Source: Streptomyces inusitatus
GTDB lineage: Bacteria > Actinomycetota > Actinomycetes > Streptomycetales > Streptomycetaceae
Assembly: GCF_014651115.1 (NCBI RefSeq)
Contig: NZ_BMWG01000003.1
Location: 1 to 64,000, forward strand
Direction: 5' to 3'
DNA: 64,000 nt
Below are positions 50,901-59,255 of this stretch, piece by piece; the first letter of the stretch is position 1; every line of letters starts with the position of its first letter. The translations under genes were made by a program, and so were the position numbers. Below the pieces are notes generated by a model, which saw only the letters and a program-made list of their open reading frames with translations, was not told the origin of the DNA and ran no database searches.

Positions 50901-52224
50901 CCGTGGTGAAGTCGAGGTCGGCACCGATGCTGGAGCGGAACACCGGCGTGTTGGGGCTGGCCGCCCCGGACCCCGCCGGGAACGTCAGGGCCGCCGCCGA
51001 GTCCCAGAACGCCTGCTCCTGGGCCGCCGTGGTCGGGCTCTGCGCCCACCCGCCGTTGGCCTTGAACGCGCTGAAGAACGACGTCGTGGGGATGACGGTC
51101 TGGTTCTCGGTGAGGTTGAACGTGGCCGGCGTCGAGCCGGGCAGGACCGCGGTGTCGCACAGCACCAGGTGCTCGGTGTCCCCGCAGGGCACCGGGAGGC
51201 ACGGCCCGGGGGTGTAGCCGGTCGGCGTCGCCACGGGGGCGCCGCCGGTGCCGTAGAACACCTCCGTCGTGGCGTTGCCCGCGCTGTCGAAGACGCGGAC
51301 GCGGTCCAGGGTGACGCCCTGGTCGCAGACCTTGTCGACCTCGACGTCCGGGCCGGCCGGCGTGCTCGCCGAGGATCCGGAGGAGCCGCAGGTGTCGCAG
51401 GACTGGGGGGTGCCGGTGAGGACGTGCGGCGTCGTCGCGTCCATGGTGAAGTCGGCGGTTGACTCGACGGTCCCGGAGCAGGTGGACACGATGCGGCGCA
51501 GGAACGGGGCGCAGGTGTCGGTGACGGCCGCGAAGGTGGTGTTCACGCCGAGCTGTGCGTGGCCGGTGACGGTGTTCCGCAGGTCCATCTCGATGGTGTT
51601 CGCGCCAGCCGCCAGCGTGACGCGCTGTGTGCCGTTGGACGGTGTCAGCGGGGAGCCGTTGACGCGGACCCCGGACCAGACGTCATCTACGGCGGTGGCG
51701 TTGAACGCAAGGTCGTAGGGGCCGGCCGTCGGGGCGTTGAACGTCTTTGTCCAGGTGTAGACGCCGGCGAAGTTCCCGACGTGGCCGGGCTGGATGTTGA
51801 ACGAGAACGTCCCGGACCCGTCTGCCTCGACGATCGGCGGCGAGGGGGGTACTCCGTTGGCCGGAGCCGGGTCGGCGGAGGCGGTGAGCAGCCAGCCCTG
51901 ATCCGTGTTCTGTGTGGTGTCCCAGATCGCCTGTGCCGGGCCGACGTCCTCGACCACGTCGCAGAGGACCAGCCACTCCGATGCCTTGCAGTCCGCCGGG
52001 CACGGCTGGAGGGTGCCCTGCACGACGTAGAGGGCGCCGGTGGCCGGGTTGACCAGGCGGGTGCCGGTGCGCACCCCGGTCTCGGCGTCGTAGACCGCCT
52101 CGACCAGGGCGACCGCGATCAGGTCGCCGTTCGCGTCGATGTCGCAGAGCAAGGAGCCTTCGACATCGAATCCCGGATCGCCGGCGCTGGGGTCGGGGCC
52201 GCAGGGCAGGGGCTGGACGGGCAT
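47953..52224 (-). CDS. Large repeat-containing fibre protein
   Basis: This 1423-residue protein is the longest gene product here. A module of about 50 residues recurs: LCDxxGPFLRxxxTxxGxVxxxxDTxLxGxPYxPxGTVxxC. Clear copies begin at residue ~26 and cluster in the middle and C-terminal third (GPFLRTFLTDVNG, GPFLRHTRYTEQG, TPFLRHVLTDETG and GPFVRKLIQTAAG). Between them are beta-sandwich-like inserts of 150-200 residues (AGVYTWTKTFNAPTAGPYDLAF and FTVDLRNTSLDNPG-like). It ends TADVGSRVLVHWTVAV. It should be a long virion fibre. Its place behind the capsid gene, not the tail, suggests head fibres. Confidence 0.75.
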   Translation of the reverse strand: MPVQPLPCGPDPSAGDPGFDVEGSLLCDIDANGDLIAVALVEAVYDAETGVRTGTRLVNPATGALYVVQGTLQPCPADCKASEWLVLCDVVEDVGPAQAIWDTTQNTDQGWLLTASADPAPANGVPPSPPIVEADGSGTFSFNIQPGHVGNFAGVYTWTKTFNAPTAGPYDLAFNATAVDDVWSGVRVNGSPLTPSNGTQRVTLAAGANTIEMDLRNTVTGHAQLGVNTTFAAVTDTCAPFLRRIVSTCSGTVESTADFTMDATTPHVLTGTPQSCDTCGSSGSSASTPAGPDVEVDKVCDQGVTLDRVRVFDSAGNATTEVFYGTGGAPVATPTGYTPGPCLPVPCGDTEHLVLCDTAVLPGSTPATFNLTENQTVIPTTSFFSAFKANGGWAQSPTTAAQEQAFWDSAAALTFPAGSGAASPNTPVFRSSIGADLDFTTDCGYATGDVTFTVDLRNTSLDNPGSAGPDYDIAEIALLNKATGAKLAGTYFQASEFPVGGPAVLKSLTASNVPASAFPNLVLVVWVVTWSNYALQGLHSNSFEANFHGATVNLDGTCSRTEFLRTLTRDCTGTVTATTDTELDGVTPYVVTGDVSQCTEPSGSDTRTLVDPGTDAETITLCDDNGPFLRTFLTDVNGVLTVVRDSDLAGLPYSPVGTVGLCKCGDTECELLCDVVEGSANPPTPPIAGQPTTTDRAPTHNVPGIPQVPGGGAAFWSGGTTHFPVGSPQPPGTQTAQAIEGLITAPVPPCVDPAGTVQVDISFRLHQLGPNAGFGGTGGMTLYNGAASVAFAGPPSNTPPGYLATLTLTATVPVADLVAGNISAYLGLESAQTDTAPGAQQTVKAWDADQFTITLEFQDVIPCAASVTPFRRCTTYDCNGNPTGTTDTDLGGAPYLVQGEARDCGRTDAEETILCDDNGPFLRHTRYTEQGAVAEVYDTDLTGAVYTTVGTVGVCPTPDVDRAVVVLCDTAAGGAMTPFLRHVLTDETGAVLSTADTALDGTTPYAPTGTVGVCQPKDPAVVGEFILCDNAGPFVRKLIQTAAGAVTAVVNLTLAGAPYVPVGTVKRCDDCPTVLGEVCYSPPLPGARLSDNWAGSTSTTPPGSRVWTNPNFAGVGITVTETVTPDTGAALTANGVRNTATSPATQHTSINLGALRSNVVVRLEFFGAASGERLRNISPAFDTLTGNGTAVLGNTGVDGGPAADGIIDLTFIGPVQTIAWDYAPTGAGLSVQSNITFTEILPGGDSARAARVHNCDGTYSLTDLRTGTVLNEATISVFDCPCCPTTTAELVCADGAPAIRRETVDADGTVTAEVFTTAGGNVITPAAWTPGPCAAVAVTAQHKDVTAGTSWTPADAGGTVTALTYTVLAGTATVTDQNGTAVSALPTGLTVSWENNEEGTLSPPQSVTADVGSRVLVHWTVAV

Positions 52225-52227
52225 CGG

Positions 52228-52638
52228 TCAGCTCTCTTCGGGGTGGACATGGCGGCGGTGCGCGGCCACGGCCCGTGGGCTTTTGAAGGTCCGGCCGCAG
52301 CAGTCCAGACCGTCATCGGGGGGCGGGTCGAGCGGGACCGAGTCGGGCGGATAGGCACTGGCGGGGACGTCGGGCAGTGGTTCGCCCGGCACGGCTTTCA
52401 GAGCTTCCGCGAGCTCCGGGAAGTCCTCGAAGTCTTCGAGGGTCGGGGTGATGTAGGGGTGGCCGTCGACTTGGGCACCGGTGAGGATGGCCTCCGGGGC
52501 GATGGCGAAGAGGTGCGCCGGTACGGCGAAGGTCGTCGGGTCGACGGTACGGATCTTCGGTGTCTGCCTCACGGCCCAGCGGGCGAATGCCTGCCGCTGC
52601 TCGGGGGCGGGCTGGACGCGGATGATGTCGGTCACCAT
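52228..52638 (-). CDS. Phage protein with C2H2-like zinc finger tail
   Basis: This 136-residue protein has a helical/beta N-terminal region (MVTDIIRVQPAPEQRQAFARWAVRQTPKIRTVDPTTFAV), a central FPELAEALKAVPGEPLPDVP segment, and a C-terminal CCGRTFKSPRAVAAHRRHVH resembling a C2H2 finger. The first two cysteines are adjacent, unlike the usual Cx2C. The phrase VPGEPLPDVP resembles VPGEPLPHG in the next structural protein. It starts at ATG 52638 and is packed between structural genes. Confidence 0.68.
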   Translation of the reverse strand: MVTDIIRVQPAPEQRQAFARWAVRQTPKIRTVDPTTFAVPAHLFAIAPEAILTGAQVDGHPYITPTLEDFEDFPELAEALKAVPGEPLPDVPASAYPPDSVPLDPPPDDGLDCCGRTFKSPRAVAAHRRHVHPEES

Positions 52639-52646
52639 GGGTCTCC

Positions 52647-53480
52647 TCAGTCGGTGCACAGCTTCACCCGCACGGCGGCGGCCCGGCAGCAGGCGATCTC
52701 CACGACGAACGTCCGCTCCGCGAGGACGCGCCGGTCATTCGTCCGGATGTTGACGCTCTGCCGGTCCTCGTCGGGCACCGGCACCACTTGCTCACGGCGG
52801 ATCCGGATCGGGCTGGTGGCGTACAGCCACGCCTCCCCCGGGTCGGCGGGGGTGCAATCCGGCGGGCCGAGGTTGACCGCGTAGCCGGCTCCGAGGATCA
52901 CGCAGTTCCCGAGCAAGGTGCGGGGGGTGCCGTCGATCAGGCGGACGGCGTTGCAGCAGCCGAGGAGCGCGGCGGCACCGGCGGGGACGTGGAGGACGCC
53001 GGTGCCGCCGTACTCGGTGCCCAGCCAGCCCTCCAGAGCGCCAATGCCCTGGACGACCGAGATCGCGCCGGCGGCCGGGGTCTGGTCCTCGGCGATCGTG
53101 CACAGGACTTCGCGCAGGAGCCACTCCTCCAGGGCGCGCTGCTCCCCCATCCGCAGAGTCTCGGCGGCGTGGGCGCGCGCCTCGGCGAAGGACAGGCCCA
53201 TGGTGGAGCACTCGGCCCCCGCGTAGATGGTGACGGGCGCGGCGGTACAGAACCCGGGCCGGAAGAAGTCCTTCGGCGGGACGACACCGGGGGACTCGTC
53301 GTCATCGGGGCACCATGTGGTGTCATGCGCCTCCGCGCAGGACAGGGGACGCCACTCGGTGCCCAGCAGCTCGTGCGGATCCGTGGCGTCGATGATCGTC
53401 GTGCAGCCGGACAGGATGCCGTGCGGCAACGGCTCGCCCGGCACGGCCTCGACGTACCGGCGCAGACCGGCTGAGGGCAT
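52647..53480 (-). CDS. Capsid-associated structural protein
   Basis: This 277-residue protein, next to the major capsid gene, contains RAHAAETLRMGEQRALEEWLLREVL followed by GTGVLHVPAGAAALLGCCNAVRLIDG and LGNCVILGAGYAVNLGPPDC. It ends with RTNDRRVLAERTFVVEIACCRAAAVRV. The order (spine-like helix, beta sheet, alternating hydrophobics) resembles an HK97-type capsid fold, so a second capsid or decoration subunit is possible. It has about a dozen cysteines. The function is assigned from position. Confidence 0.65.
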   Translation of the reverse strand: MPSAGLRRYVEAVPGEPLPHGILSGCTTIIDATDPHELLGTEWRPLSCAEAHDTTWCPDDDESPGVVPPKDFFRPGFCTAAPVTIYAGAECSTMGLSFAEARAHAAETLRMGEQRALEEWLLREVLCTIAEDQTPAAGAISVVQGIGALEGWLGTEYGGTGVLHVPAGAAALLGCCNAVRLIDGTPRTLLGNCVILGAGYAVNLGPPDCTPADPGEAWLYATSPIRIRREQVVPVPDEDRQSVNIRTNDRRVLAERTFVVEIACCRAAAVRVKLCTD

Positions 53481-53559
53481 GACGCCTCCTGGGCATGGGG
53501 GTTGGGGCGCGGCGGGGCCAGGGGTGGGTCACCGGCCGCGCCGCGCGGTCAGGGGGCGG

Positions 53560-55206
53560 TCAGGCAGCGGGGCAGGTCAGCAGGGTCTGCGCGCCGGTCT
53601 CACCGGACGGGCAGACGGGGACGGTGACGACGCGGGTGTCGATCGACCGGTCCACCAGGGCCACGCACTCCTCGCTGAAGAGCGCGGTGTAGTCGTTGGT
53701 CACAAACTTGGTGGAGTCGTGGACGACGCCGAGGTTGACCTCTTCGCCGCGGCCGATCTGGAGCTGGCCGGCCGGGTACATGAGGAACTGCACCGAGGTG
53801 GGCCAGTCGACAGCCGGGGTGGGGCCACCGATCTCTGCCGGGACTGCGGGCGGGAGGGCGCGGGCCCACTGGATCCGGGTGTTGATGGCGGTGTACGGCT
53901 CCTGGACCATGGCCGCAGTGACCTCGTCGGGCTTGATGCCGTTGCGGCGCGCGAGGTCCGTGAAGAACAGATTCCTCGTCCACCAAGGGAAGACGACCTC
54001 AATCGCGGTTCCCTCACAGAGGCTGTGGCGCTCGATCAGGTCGGCGGTCTGGAGCGCGACGGCTCCGTACACGGCCGCCATGGCACCCCAGGTGGCGGCG
54101 ATGGTGACCGGGGTGGCAGTGGCGACCGCAGCGGCGAACAGCTCCTGGCGGAGCCGGATCTCGTGTGCGGTGATCGCGTTGCGGGTGTACCAGTCGACCA
54201 GCTCCGGGAAATGCCTTTGCGTCAGGATGCCTGCTTCGAGGCAGACGCCGACCGCCTCACAGCGGACCTCAGTGGGCTCCGGGCACGGGATCTTGAAGCA
54301 GGGCTTGGTTGAGCCCGCGATGTCGTCGGCCTCGGTGTGCACCCAGGTCATGGCGGCGACATCGAGGCTCAGCGGCTTGAAGTACCGCAGCCCGCCGCGC
54401 GCGAGCTGGATTTCCGGGGCGTCCCACAGCATGTCCGGGCACGCGGTGTCGATCAGGTCGTACACAGTCTCGGACGGGGCGCACCAGCCGCCGGAGGCCA
54501 CGAGGTCCTTCTGCGGAAGGCGTCGCTGGTCGGCCGCGCGCATCGCGACCGTGGTGCCCTCCGGTGCGGAGGAGGAGTCGGTGACGATCAGCTCCGGCGG
54601 GTACGGATGCCGGTAGCTGATCACCTGGCCGACGCCGCCGCCGGCCGTCTTGAGGGCGTTGGCGCGGGCGATGATGCCGGAGGTGACCGCGCCGAAGTCG
54701 ATCCGCTGGCCGGGGGTGAAACCCGGGACATCGACGGCGGCGGTGATCTCCGTGGTCGGCGCGGGCGGCGGCGGCAGGACGCTGGGCTGCCGGCGGCGGA
54801 TGCCGGACAGGTCCAGGGCCGGGCGCTGCACCACCGCCGCAGCAGTCGCCGCAGCGGGCATCGGCTCCGGAGCGGGAGCCTGCGCGGGAACGGTGGGAGG
54901 CTCTTCGTCGGCCGCCGCCGTGGTCTCTTCCGGCGCGGGGTCAGGCTCGGGGTCTGCGCCTCGGATCTGGGCGGCGAGGGCGTCGATCTCAGCGGCGGCG
55001 GCCTCCGCAGCCTGGTGGCGGGCGGCCTGCTCGGTACGGATGTCATCGACGCAAGTCGCCAGGGCCCGCAGGGACTCCAGGTCCCCGGGGGTGACCGTGG
55101 TGGACTGGGAGGTCGCGTCGAACGCGCTGACTGCGCCGGCGAGCGCGTCGTTGAGGCTGTCGTCGCTGAGGGCCTTGATGTCTTCTGGGATCTCGAATGC
55201 GGCCAT
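53560..55206 (-). CDS. Major capsid protein (HK97 fold)
   Basis: This 548-residue protein has an N-terminal delta-domain-like part (residues ~1-80, helical, AAEAAAAEIDALAAQIRG), an acidic and Pro/Ala-rich linker (~80-150), then the capsid domain (DFGAVTSGIIARANALKTAGGGVG, LARGGLRYFKPLSLD, AGILTQRHFPELVDWYTRNAITAHEIRLRQELF, EVVFPWWTRNLFFTDLARRNG). The VFPWWTRNLFFTDLARRNG segment is typical of large actinophage capsid proteins. The delta-domain is normally removed by the phage protease, which is in the upstream fusion gene. A start-associated repeat lies 31 bases upstream. Confidence 0.85.
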   Translation of the reverse strand: MAAFEIPEDIKALSDDSLNDALAGAVSAFDATSQSTTVTPGDLESLRALATCVDDIRTEQAARHQAAEAAAAEIDALAAQIRGADPEPDPAPEETTAAADEEPPTVPAQAPAPEPMPAAATAAAVVQRPALDLSGIRRRQPSVLPPPPAPTTEITAAVDVPGFTPGQRIDFGAVTSGIIARANALKTAGGGVGQVISYRHPYPPELIVTDSSSAPEGTTVAMRAADQRRLPQKDLVASGGWCAPSETVYDLIDTACPDMLWDAPEIQLARGGLRYFKPLSLDVAAMTWVHTEADDIAGSTKPCFKIPCPEPTEVRCEAVGVCLEAGILTQRHFPELVDWYTRNAITAHEIRLRQELFAAAVATATPVTIAATWGAMAAVYGAVALQTADLIERHSLCEGTAIEVVFPWWTRNLFFTDLARRNGIKPDEVTAAMVQEPYTAINTRIQWARALPPAVPAEIGGPTPAVDWPTSVQFLMYPAGQLQIGRGEEVNLGVVHDSTKFVTNDYTALFSEECVALVDRSIDTRVVTVPVCPSGETGAQTLLTCPAA

Positions 55207-55237
55207 GGCCGGGCACTCTCCAGTGATGGATTGAGTG

Positions 55238-55258
55238 CCCGGCCCACAACCAGCGGCT
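55238..55258 (-). promoter_or_regulatory. Start-associated repeat, copy 8 (major capsid)
   Basis: The minus strand reads GCTGGTTGTGGGCCGGG, 31 bases ahead of the ATG at 55206. It is the only copy without a TA-type hexamer; GACCCT is found 3 bases upstream of the 21-bp block. Confidence 0.86.
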
Positions 55259-55339
55259 CGCAGGGTCGCGCTCCAAGGAGTGATTCCCCGCGTTCAGCAT
55301 AGCCCGACAAGATGCCGTATATCCGGCTCGTGTCAAGCG

Positions 55340-55513
55340 TCACGACTTGGAGTGATTGATCTCTTTTGTTCCCGATTCGCGGACCGTGCTTCCGGGGTAC
55401 CGCTTCGACACCGCATTCGCTGTGCCCTCCGATGAGGAGGTGAACAGCACCTTCCCGGTCCCTTCGGCGACCACCTCGAACCGGTTCCGCTTCTTGCCGC
55501 AGGAGCAGGGCAT
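55340..55513 (-). CDS. Small basic phage protein
   Basis: This 57-residue protein reads MPCSCGKKRNRFEVVAEGTGKVLF, then TSSSEGTANAVSKRYPGSTVRES. It has a CxC pair and a short beta-rich body, like other small actinophage head proteins between protease and capsid. The ATG overlaps the fusion protein stop (ATGA). Its role is unknown; a scaffolding or capsid accessory role is possible. Confidence 0.65.
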   Translation of the reverse strand: MPCSCGKKRNRFEVVAEGTGKVLFTSSSEGTANAVSKRYPGSTVRESGTKEINHSKS

Positions 55514-58500
55514 CACACACCACCTCTCGTCGGGGTACCGCTGGCCGCGAGGGCAAGCCGGGCCGGGCCGATCGACCATGCAGTCAGGCGCTCCAGCTCG
55601 GCGCGCGCCTCGGCCTCGTGCTGGTCCTGGCGGCGGCTCAGCGCGGCCAGGAGGGTATCGAGGGACTGATCGCTCATCACCTCGCCCATGCCGGACAGTG
55701 TCCGGACACCGGTGTCCGGGCTGTCCGGACGATGTCCGGGCAGGTCAGCACCAAAGCGCGGTACCGGAGCGGACAATGTGTCCGGGGTGTCCAGGGCCAC
55801 GGCGGCTGACGCCGCGAGCGCGAGGTTGGAGCGCTCGGTCACCGTGCTGGCGAGCAGTGGAGAGGAGTGCGCCGGCACCGGGACGGAGAGCACCGCGCGC
55901 AGCTCGTACCGGCCGCCTCTCTTCCTCATGTGGTAGCTCGGCTGGCAGTCCTGGAATACCCTGCGGTCCCACTCGGAGAGCCAGGGGGCGGCAGCACCGG
56001 AGAACCACATGCCGCCCGAGTTGATCCCGACGGTGACGATTCCGGCAACCGTGCGGGTGTCGTCGAACTGGCAGGCACTCGTTTCACATTCCGCGCCGTC
56101 GCGGTGATGGCCCACATTCATGGTGAACGCGCCTGTCCTGACGGTGCGGCCGTCATCCAGCTCGAACCGGGTCCGCAGGAAGTGAGAGAGGTCGATCCGG
56201 CCCAAAGATTCGAGGGTGACCTTGCCCGGCATTCCGGCGTGCGGTTCGCCCTTGCGCGCCACCCATCCGTAGATCCGGCCTGCCGCGTAATGCACGCCTC
56301 CGGACCCGGGCGGCAGCTCGGCCGCGGTGGGCTCGCGGAACCATGCCGCGGGCATCGGCGGCAGGTCGCGCATCGCGGTCCAGGCCGACGCCGTCATCTC
56401 ATCGTCCGCATCCTCGTCGTCCCACGGGGGCCGGATCGAGGGGTCGTCGTACGCCTCCGCGAGCCGTTCGTACAGCTCTTCCACTCGGTCGTGGATCTCC
56501 TCGCGGTCCTCCGGCGGCAGGTCGACGCCGCCCATCGCACCGTCGAGGACGCCCGCGATCGCGTACACCGCGTGGGCGACGATGTGCAGCTCGCCGTCGA
56601 AGACGTCGGCGAACCCGAGCTTGTACGCGGCGAGGGTCGCCGGGTCGGCCTCCGGATCCCTGTAGAGGAAGGCCGCACCGAGCTTGGCCGCGTCCACCAC
56701 GTCATCGTCGCCGGTGGCCCAGGCGAGGACCTTGCTCTTCGCCGCGTCGCCGTCCCACGGAGTGTCAGGGTCGTCGTGGACGGGGAGGTCGAGGTCGCCG
56801 GACATCGCAGCGGCGAGGACGCCCTCGGGGAGCGTCGACCCGGCTCCGACGTAGAGGCCGGGGGCGAGGCGGATGATCCGGCCGGCGCGGGCGGCGCGGG
56901 TGAGGTGCCCGCGCACGGTCTCCATGCGCATGCCGAGCGCACGGGCGATCTCGCGGGCACCGACCGCGACCGGGGCGGACTGGACGTAGCGGACGACGTG
57001 CATGTGGGCGTCGCTCGGCCCGGCGGCGGAAGCGGTCTGCTCTTCACCGGGATCGTCGAGGACGATGCGGGCCTTGTCGTAGGCGGGCATCGCCACGAGG
57101 GTGGCACCGCGCAGGCGAGCCCGGGTGACCCTCAGCAGCAGGTCGCCGGAGTTCTCGCGGTGAACGACGGTGCCCCGGCTCGTGTCGTCGGGGTCGCCGG
57201 CGGCGGCAGTGAGCGCGCCGGTCCCGGCGAACGCGGCGTGCACAGCAGCGGCCGGGAGGCTGCCGTCCGGGCCGGTAATGAGCTGGACGGTCGTCGCCGC
57301 GCGGGAGAGCGCCACGCCGGACGCGGTCCAGTCCCCGGCCGTCGTAGCGGTGAGCGCCCACGCGCCGTCGTTCAGGCGCATGAGCGACGCGGAGGAGAGC
57401 GAGGCGACGGCCTGGACGTCGTCGAGTTCGCCGTCGTCGGGGTCGGCTCTGTTGACGAACTCCACCGAGACGTCGTCCAGGTCCACGCTGACGCCGAGCG
57501 GCGCGCCCTCCTCCAGCAGCATCAGCGCGTCCGCCCCGGCCGGCCTGTTGGTGTAGAGGACGCCGGTGCCGGGGATGCGGTCGCCGTCCCGGCCGACGGT
57601 CTGAATCGCCCCGGCGAGTTCAGCGCCCTGGTGGCCGCTCAGCATCTCGTCGGCGTACTGAAGCGGCCACGGCCCGCTGTCCCAGTAGAGCGCGCCCGGG
57701 GCGAAGACCCTGCCGTCGCCGGTCTCCGTGTTCTCGAACGCGAGGGCGGCGTCGCCGGGGGTGGACCAGGCGCGTGCCGTCATCTCGGGGGCCCGGACCG
57801 GATGGTCGTCCTCTACTGGAGGGAGGCCGAGCGGGATGTCGGTGTAGTCGCCCGCGAACCCGACTCTCAGCCGGTCGAACCGGATCGGTCCCAGGCGGTC
57901 GTTGAGAGCCGTGAGGAGGGTCTCGTCGCGGGAGTAGGCGGCGCAGACGTGCGGCTGCCACGGCGTGTGCTGGGCAGGAAGAGCCGGCTGATCGTGCATG
58001 TCCTCCAGGGCATGGACAGCCGTCCAGTGGGCGCTGCTGAGGGTGGGGGCGTCCGGCGGCCGGTCGGGGTCATCGCCTACGGACCACACCCAGCACGGCT
58101 CGTCGCGGTCGGCGTTCCACTGGTTCGCGCCGAACGCCCGGCCGTAGATCGGATCATCCCCGAGACCGTGACCTTCGCCCTGATCGAGGAGGCAGTCGAT
58201 CAGGCCGGAGCGCTGCTCTGCGCTCCAGTCGGCTGCCTCGCCGAGGTAGAAGAGCGTGAGGTGCAGCTCGTCGGCGGGGGTCGCACCGGGGGCGGCGAGG
58301 GCCAGGCGCTCGATGTCCTCCGGGCAGGGGACGAGCGCGATCATCGCGCCCGTGTGACCGTCGCCGGCGGCGGTCACGGTGTCGGCTGTCTCCACACTGC
58401 TCTCCTCTGATTCGAAGACGTGTCCCCGGACAGGATCCTTCGGTTCGTAGGCAGATGCTCGGTTTTCAGGTGCAACTGTAAGGCGGCAGCGGCAGTTGAT

Positions 58501-59232
58501 GACTAGCTCTGGCGGCGCGGTCGGATCGCCGGGGGCCTGCATCGGCACGCCGCCGACAACGAACGGGTCGGCCAGGAGCTGAAGCTGCCCGTCGACCTGG
58601 TCATGGGCGCTCCGGACCCGGTCGTCGTGCCGGGTCACCCACTGCTTCACCAGCGGCCGGTCGGGACCGGACAGGGCCTGCGCGGCGGCCAGAGTCGCTG
58701 TGTTCCATGCCCGGGTGGATTCCGTCATCCCGATCCGCTCCTCGCGGCCGGGGCCAAGCTGCGCTCCCTCCCGGCTGAACGCGTCCCGCAGCCGCGCGCG
58801 GAGCTGGTCGACATCCTCACCGGCGTCGACACCGGCCGCGAGTTCCCGGCGCGCGGCCTCCGCGAGACGGTCCCCGACCGCGCGCAGCAAGTGCTCCGTG
58901 GTCTCCACGTATCGGCCGATCCCGTCCGGGAGAGGCCGGCCGTCGTCGTAGCGGCCGGGGAGGTTGTCCCAGCCCTCCGGGAGTTCGGTGTCGAGGTCTT
59001 CGGCGGTGACCTCGGCCGCGGTCTCCGCGACGCCGAGGAAGCGGCGGACGAGGCCAGAGATCCGGGCACCCCACATGCGGCCGATCCGCCCGACGGAGAA
59101 CCTCGCCGCCACCAGCTCGGTCGCGTCCCTGACCGCGTCGGCGAACTCGTCCGCCGTGGCAGTGAGGGCCTCCGCGACCGCTGCGGCGACGGTTTCCTCG
59201 GCCTGGGTGATCTGGCTGTCACGATCCGGCAC
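55513..59232 (-). CDS. MuF-like minor head protein fused to 2H phosphoesterase and capsid protease domains
   Basis: This 1239-residue fusion has several parts. Residues ~165-255 carry the MuF/SPP1 gp7 minor head signature (MTESTRAWNTAT, WVTRHDDRVRSAHDQVDG, ending LVINCRCRLTV). Residues ~295-470 look like a 2H/LigT phosphoesterase: HLTLFYLG at 324-331 gives the first HxT, while the second motif reads HVCAAY at 428, with C for T. Residues ~485-680 look like a prohead protease (GRVFAPGALYW, H534 in SGHQGAELAG, S582 in GVSVDL). A winged-helix-like stretch follows (ALGMRMETVRGHLTRAARAGRIIRLAPGLY-type), then further domains. It lies between portal and capsid, where these functions belong. Confidence 0.78.
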   Translation of the reverse strand: MPDRDSQITQAEETVAAAVAEALTATADEFADAVRDATELVAARFSVGRIGRMWGARISGLVRRFLGVAETAAEVTAEDLDTELPEGWDNLPGRYDDGRPLPDGIGRYVETTEHLLRAVGDRLAEAARRELAAGVDAGEDVDQLRARLRDAFSREGAQLGPGREERIGMTESTRAWNTATLAAAQALSGPDRPLVKQWVTRHDDRVRSAHDQVDGQLQLLADPFVVGGVPMQAPGDPTAPPELVINCRCRLTVAPENRASAYEPKDPVRGHVFESEESSVETADTVTAAGDGHTGAMIALVPCPEDIERLALAAPGATPADELHLTLFYLGEAADWSAEQRSGLIDCLLDQGEGHGLGDDPIYGRAFGANQWNADRDEPCWVWSVGDDPDRPPDAPTLSSAHWTAVHALEDMHDQPALPAQHTPWQPHVCAAYSRDETLLTALNDRLGPIRFDRLRVGFAGDYTDIPLGLPPVEDDHPVRAPEMTARAWSTPGDAALAFENTETGDGRVFAPGALYWDSGPWPLQYADEMLSGHQGAELAGAIQTVGRDGDRIPGTGVLYTNRPAGADALMLLEEGAPLGVSVDLDDVSVEFVNRADPDDGELDDVQAVASLSSASLMRLNDGAWALTATTAGDWTASGVALSRAATTVQLITGPDGSLPAAAVHAAFAGTGALTAAAGDPDDTSRGTVVHRENSGDLLLRVTRARLRGATLVAMPAYDKARIVLDDPGEEQTASAAGPSDAHMHVVRYVQSAPVAVGAREIARALGMRMETVRGHLTRAARAGRIIRLAPGLYVGAGSTLPEGVLAAAMSGDLDLPVHDDPDTPWDGDAAKSKVLAWATGDDDVVDAAKLGAAFLYRDPEADPATLAAYKLGFADVFDGELHIVAHAVYAIAGVLDGAMGGVDLPPEDREEIHDRVEELYERLAEAYDDPSIRPPWDDEDADDEMTASAWTAMRDLPPMPAAWFREPTAAELPPGSGGVHYAAGRIYGWVARKGEPHAGMPGKVTLESLGRIDLSHFLRTRFELDDGRTVRTGAFTMNVGHHRDGAECETSACQFDDTRTVAGIVTVGINSGGMWFSGAAAPWLSEWDRRVFQDCQPSYHMRKRGGRYELRAVLSVPVPAHSSPLLASTVTERSNLALAASAAVALDTPDTLSAPVPRFGADLPGHRPDSPDTGVRTLSGMGEVMSDQSLDTLLAALSRRQDQHEAEARAELERLTAWSIGPARLALAASGTPTRGGV
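55688..55792. repeat. Second cluster of TGTCCGGACA-type palindromes
   Basis: An exact TGTCCGGACA lies at 55699-55708. Variants are near 55688, 55713, 55722 and 55733, with more degenerate copies at 55768-55792. The cluster is inside the 3' part of the large head fusion gene, where the coding product is a Pro/Asp-rich, probably unstructured linker. It echoes the array at 29831-29977. Confidence 0.65.
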
Positions 59233-59255
59233 GGCGCACCTCCTTTCGCAGGACG

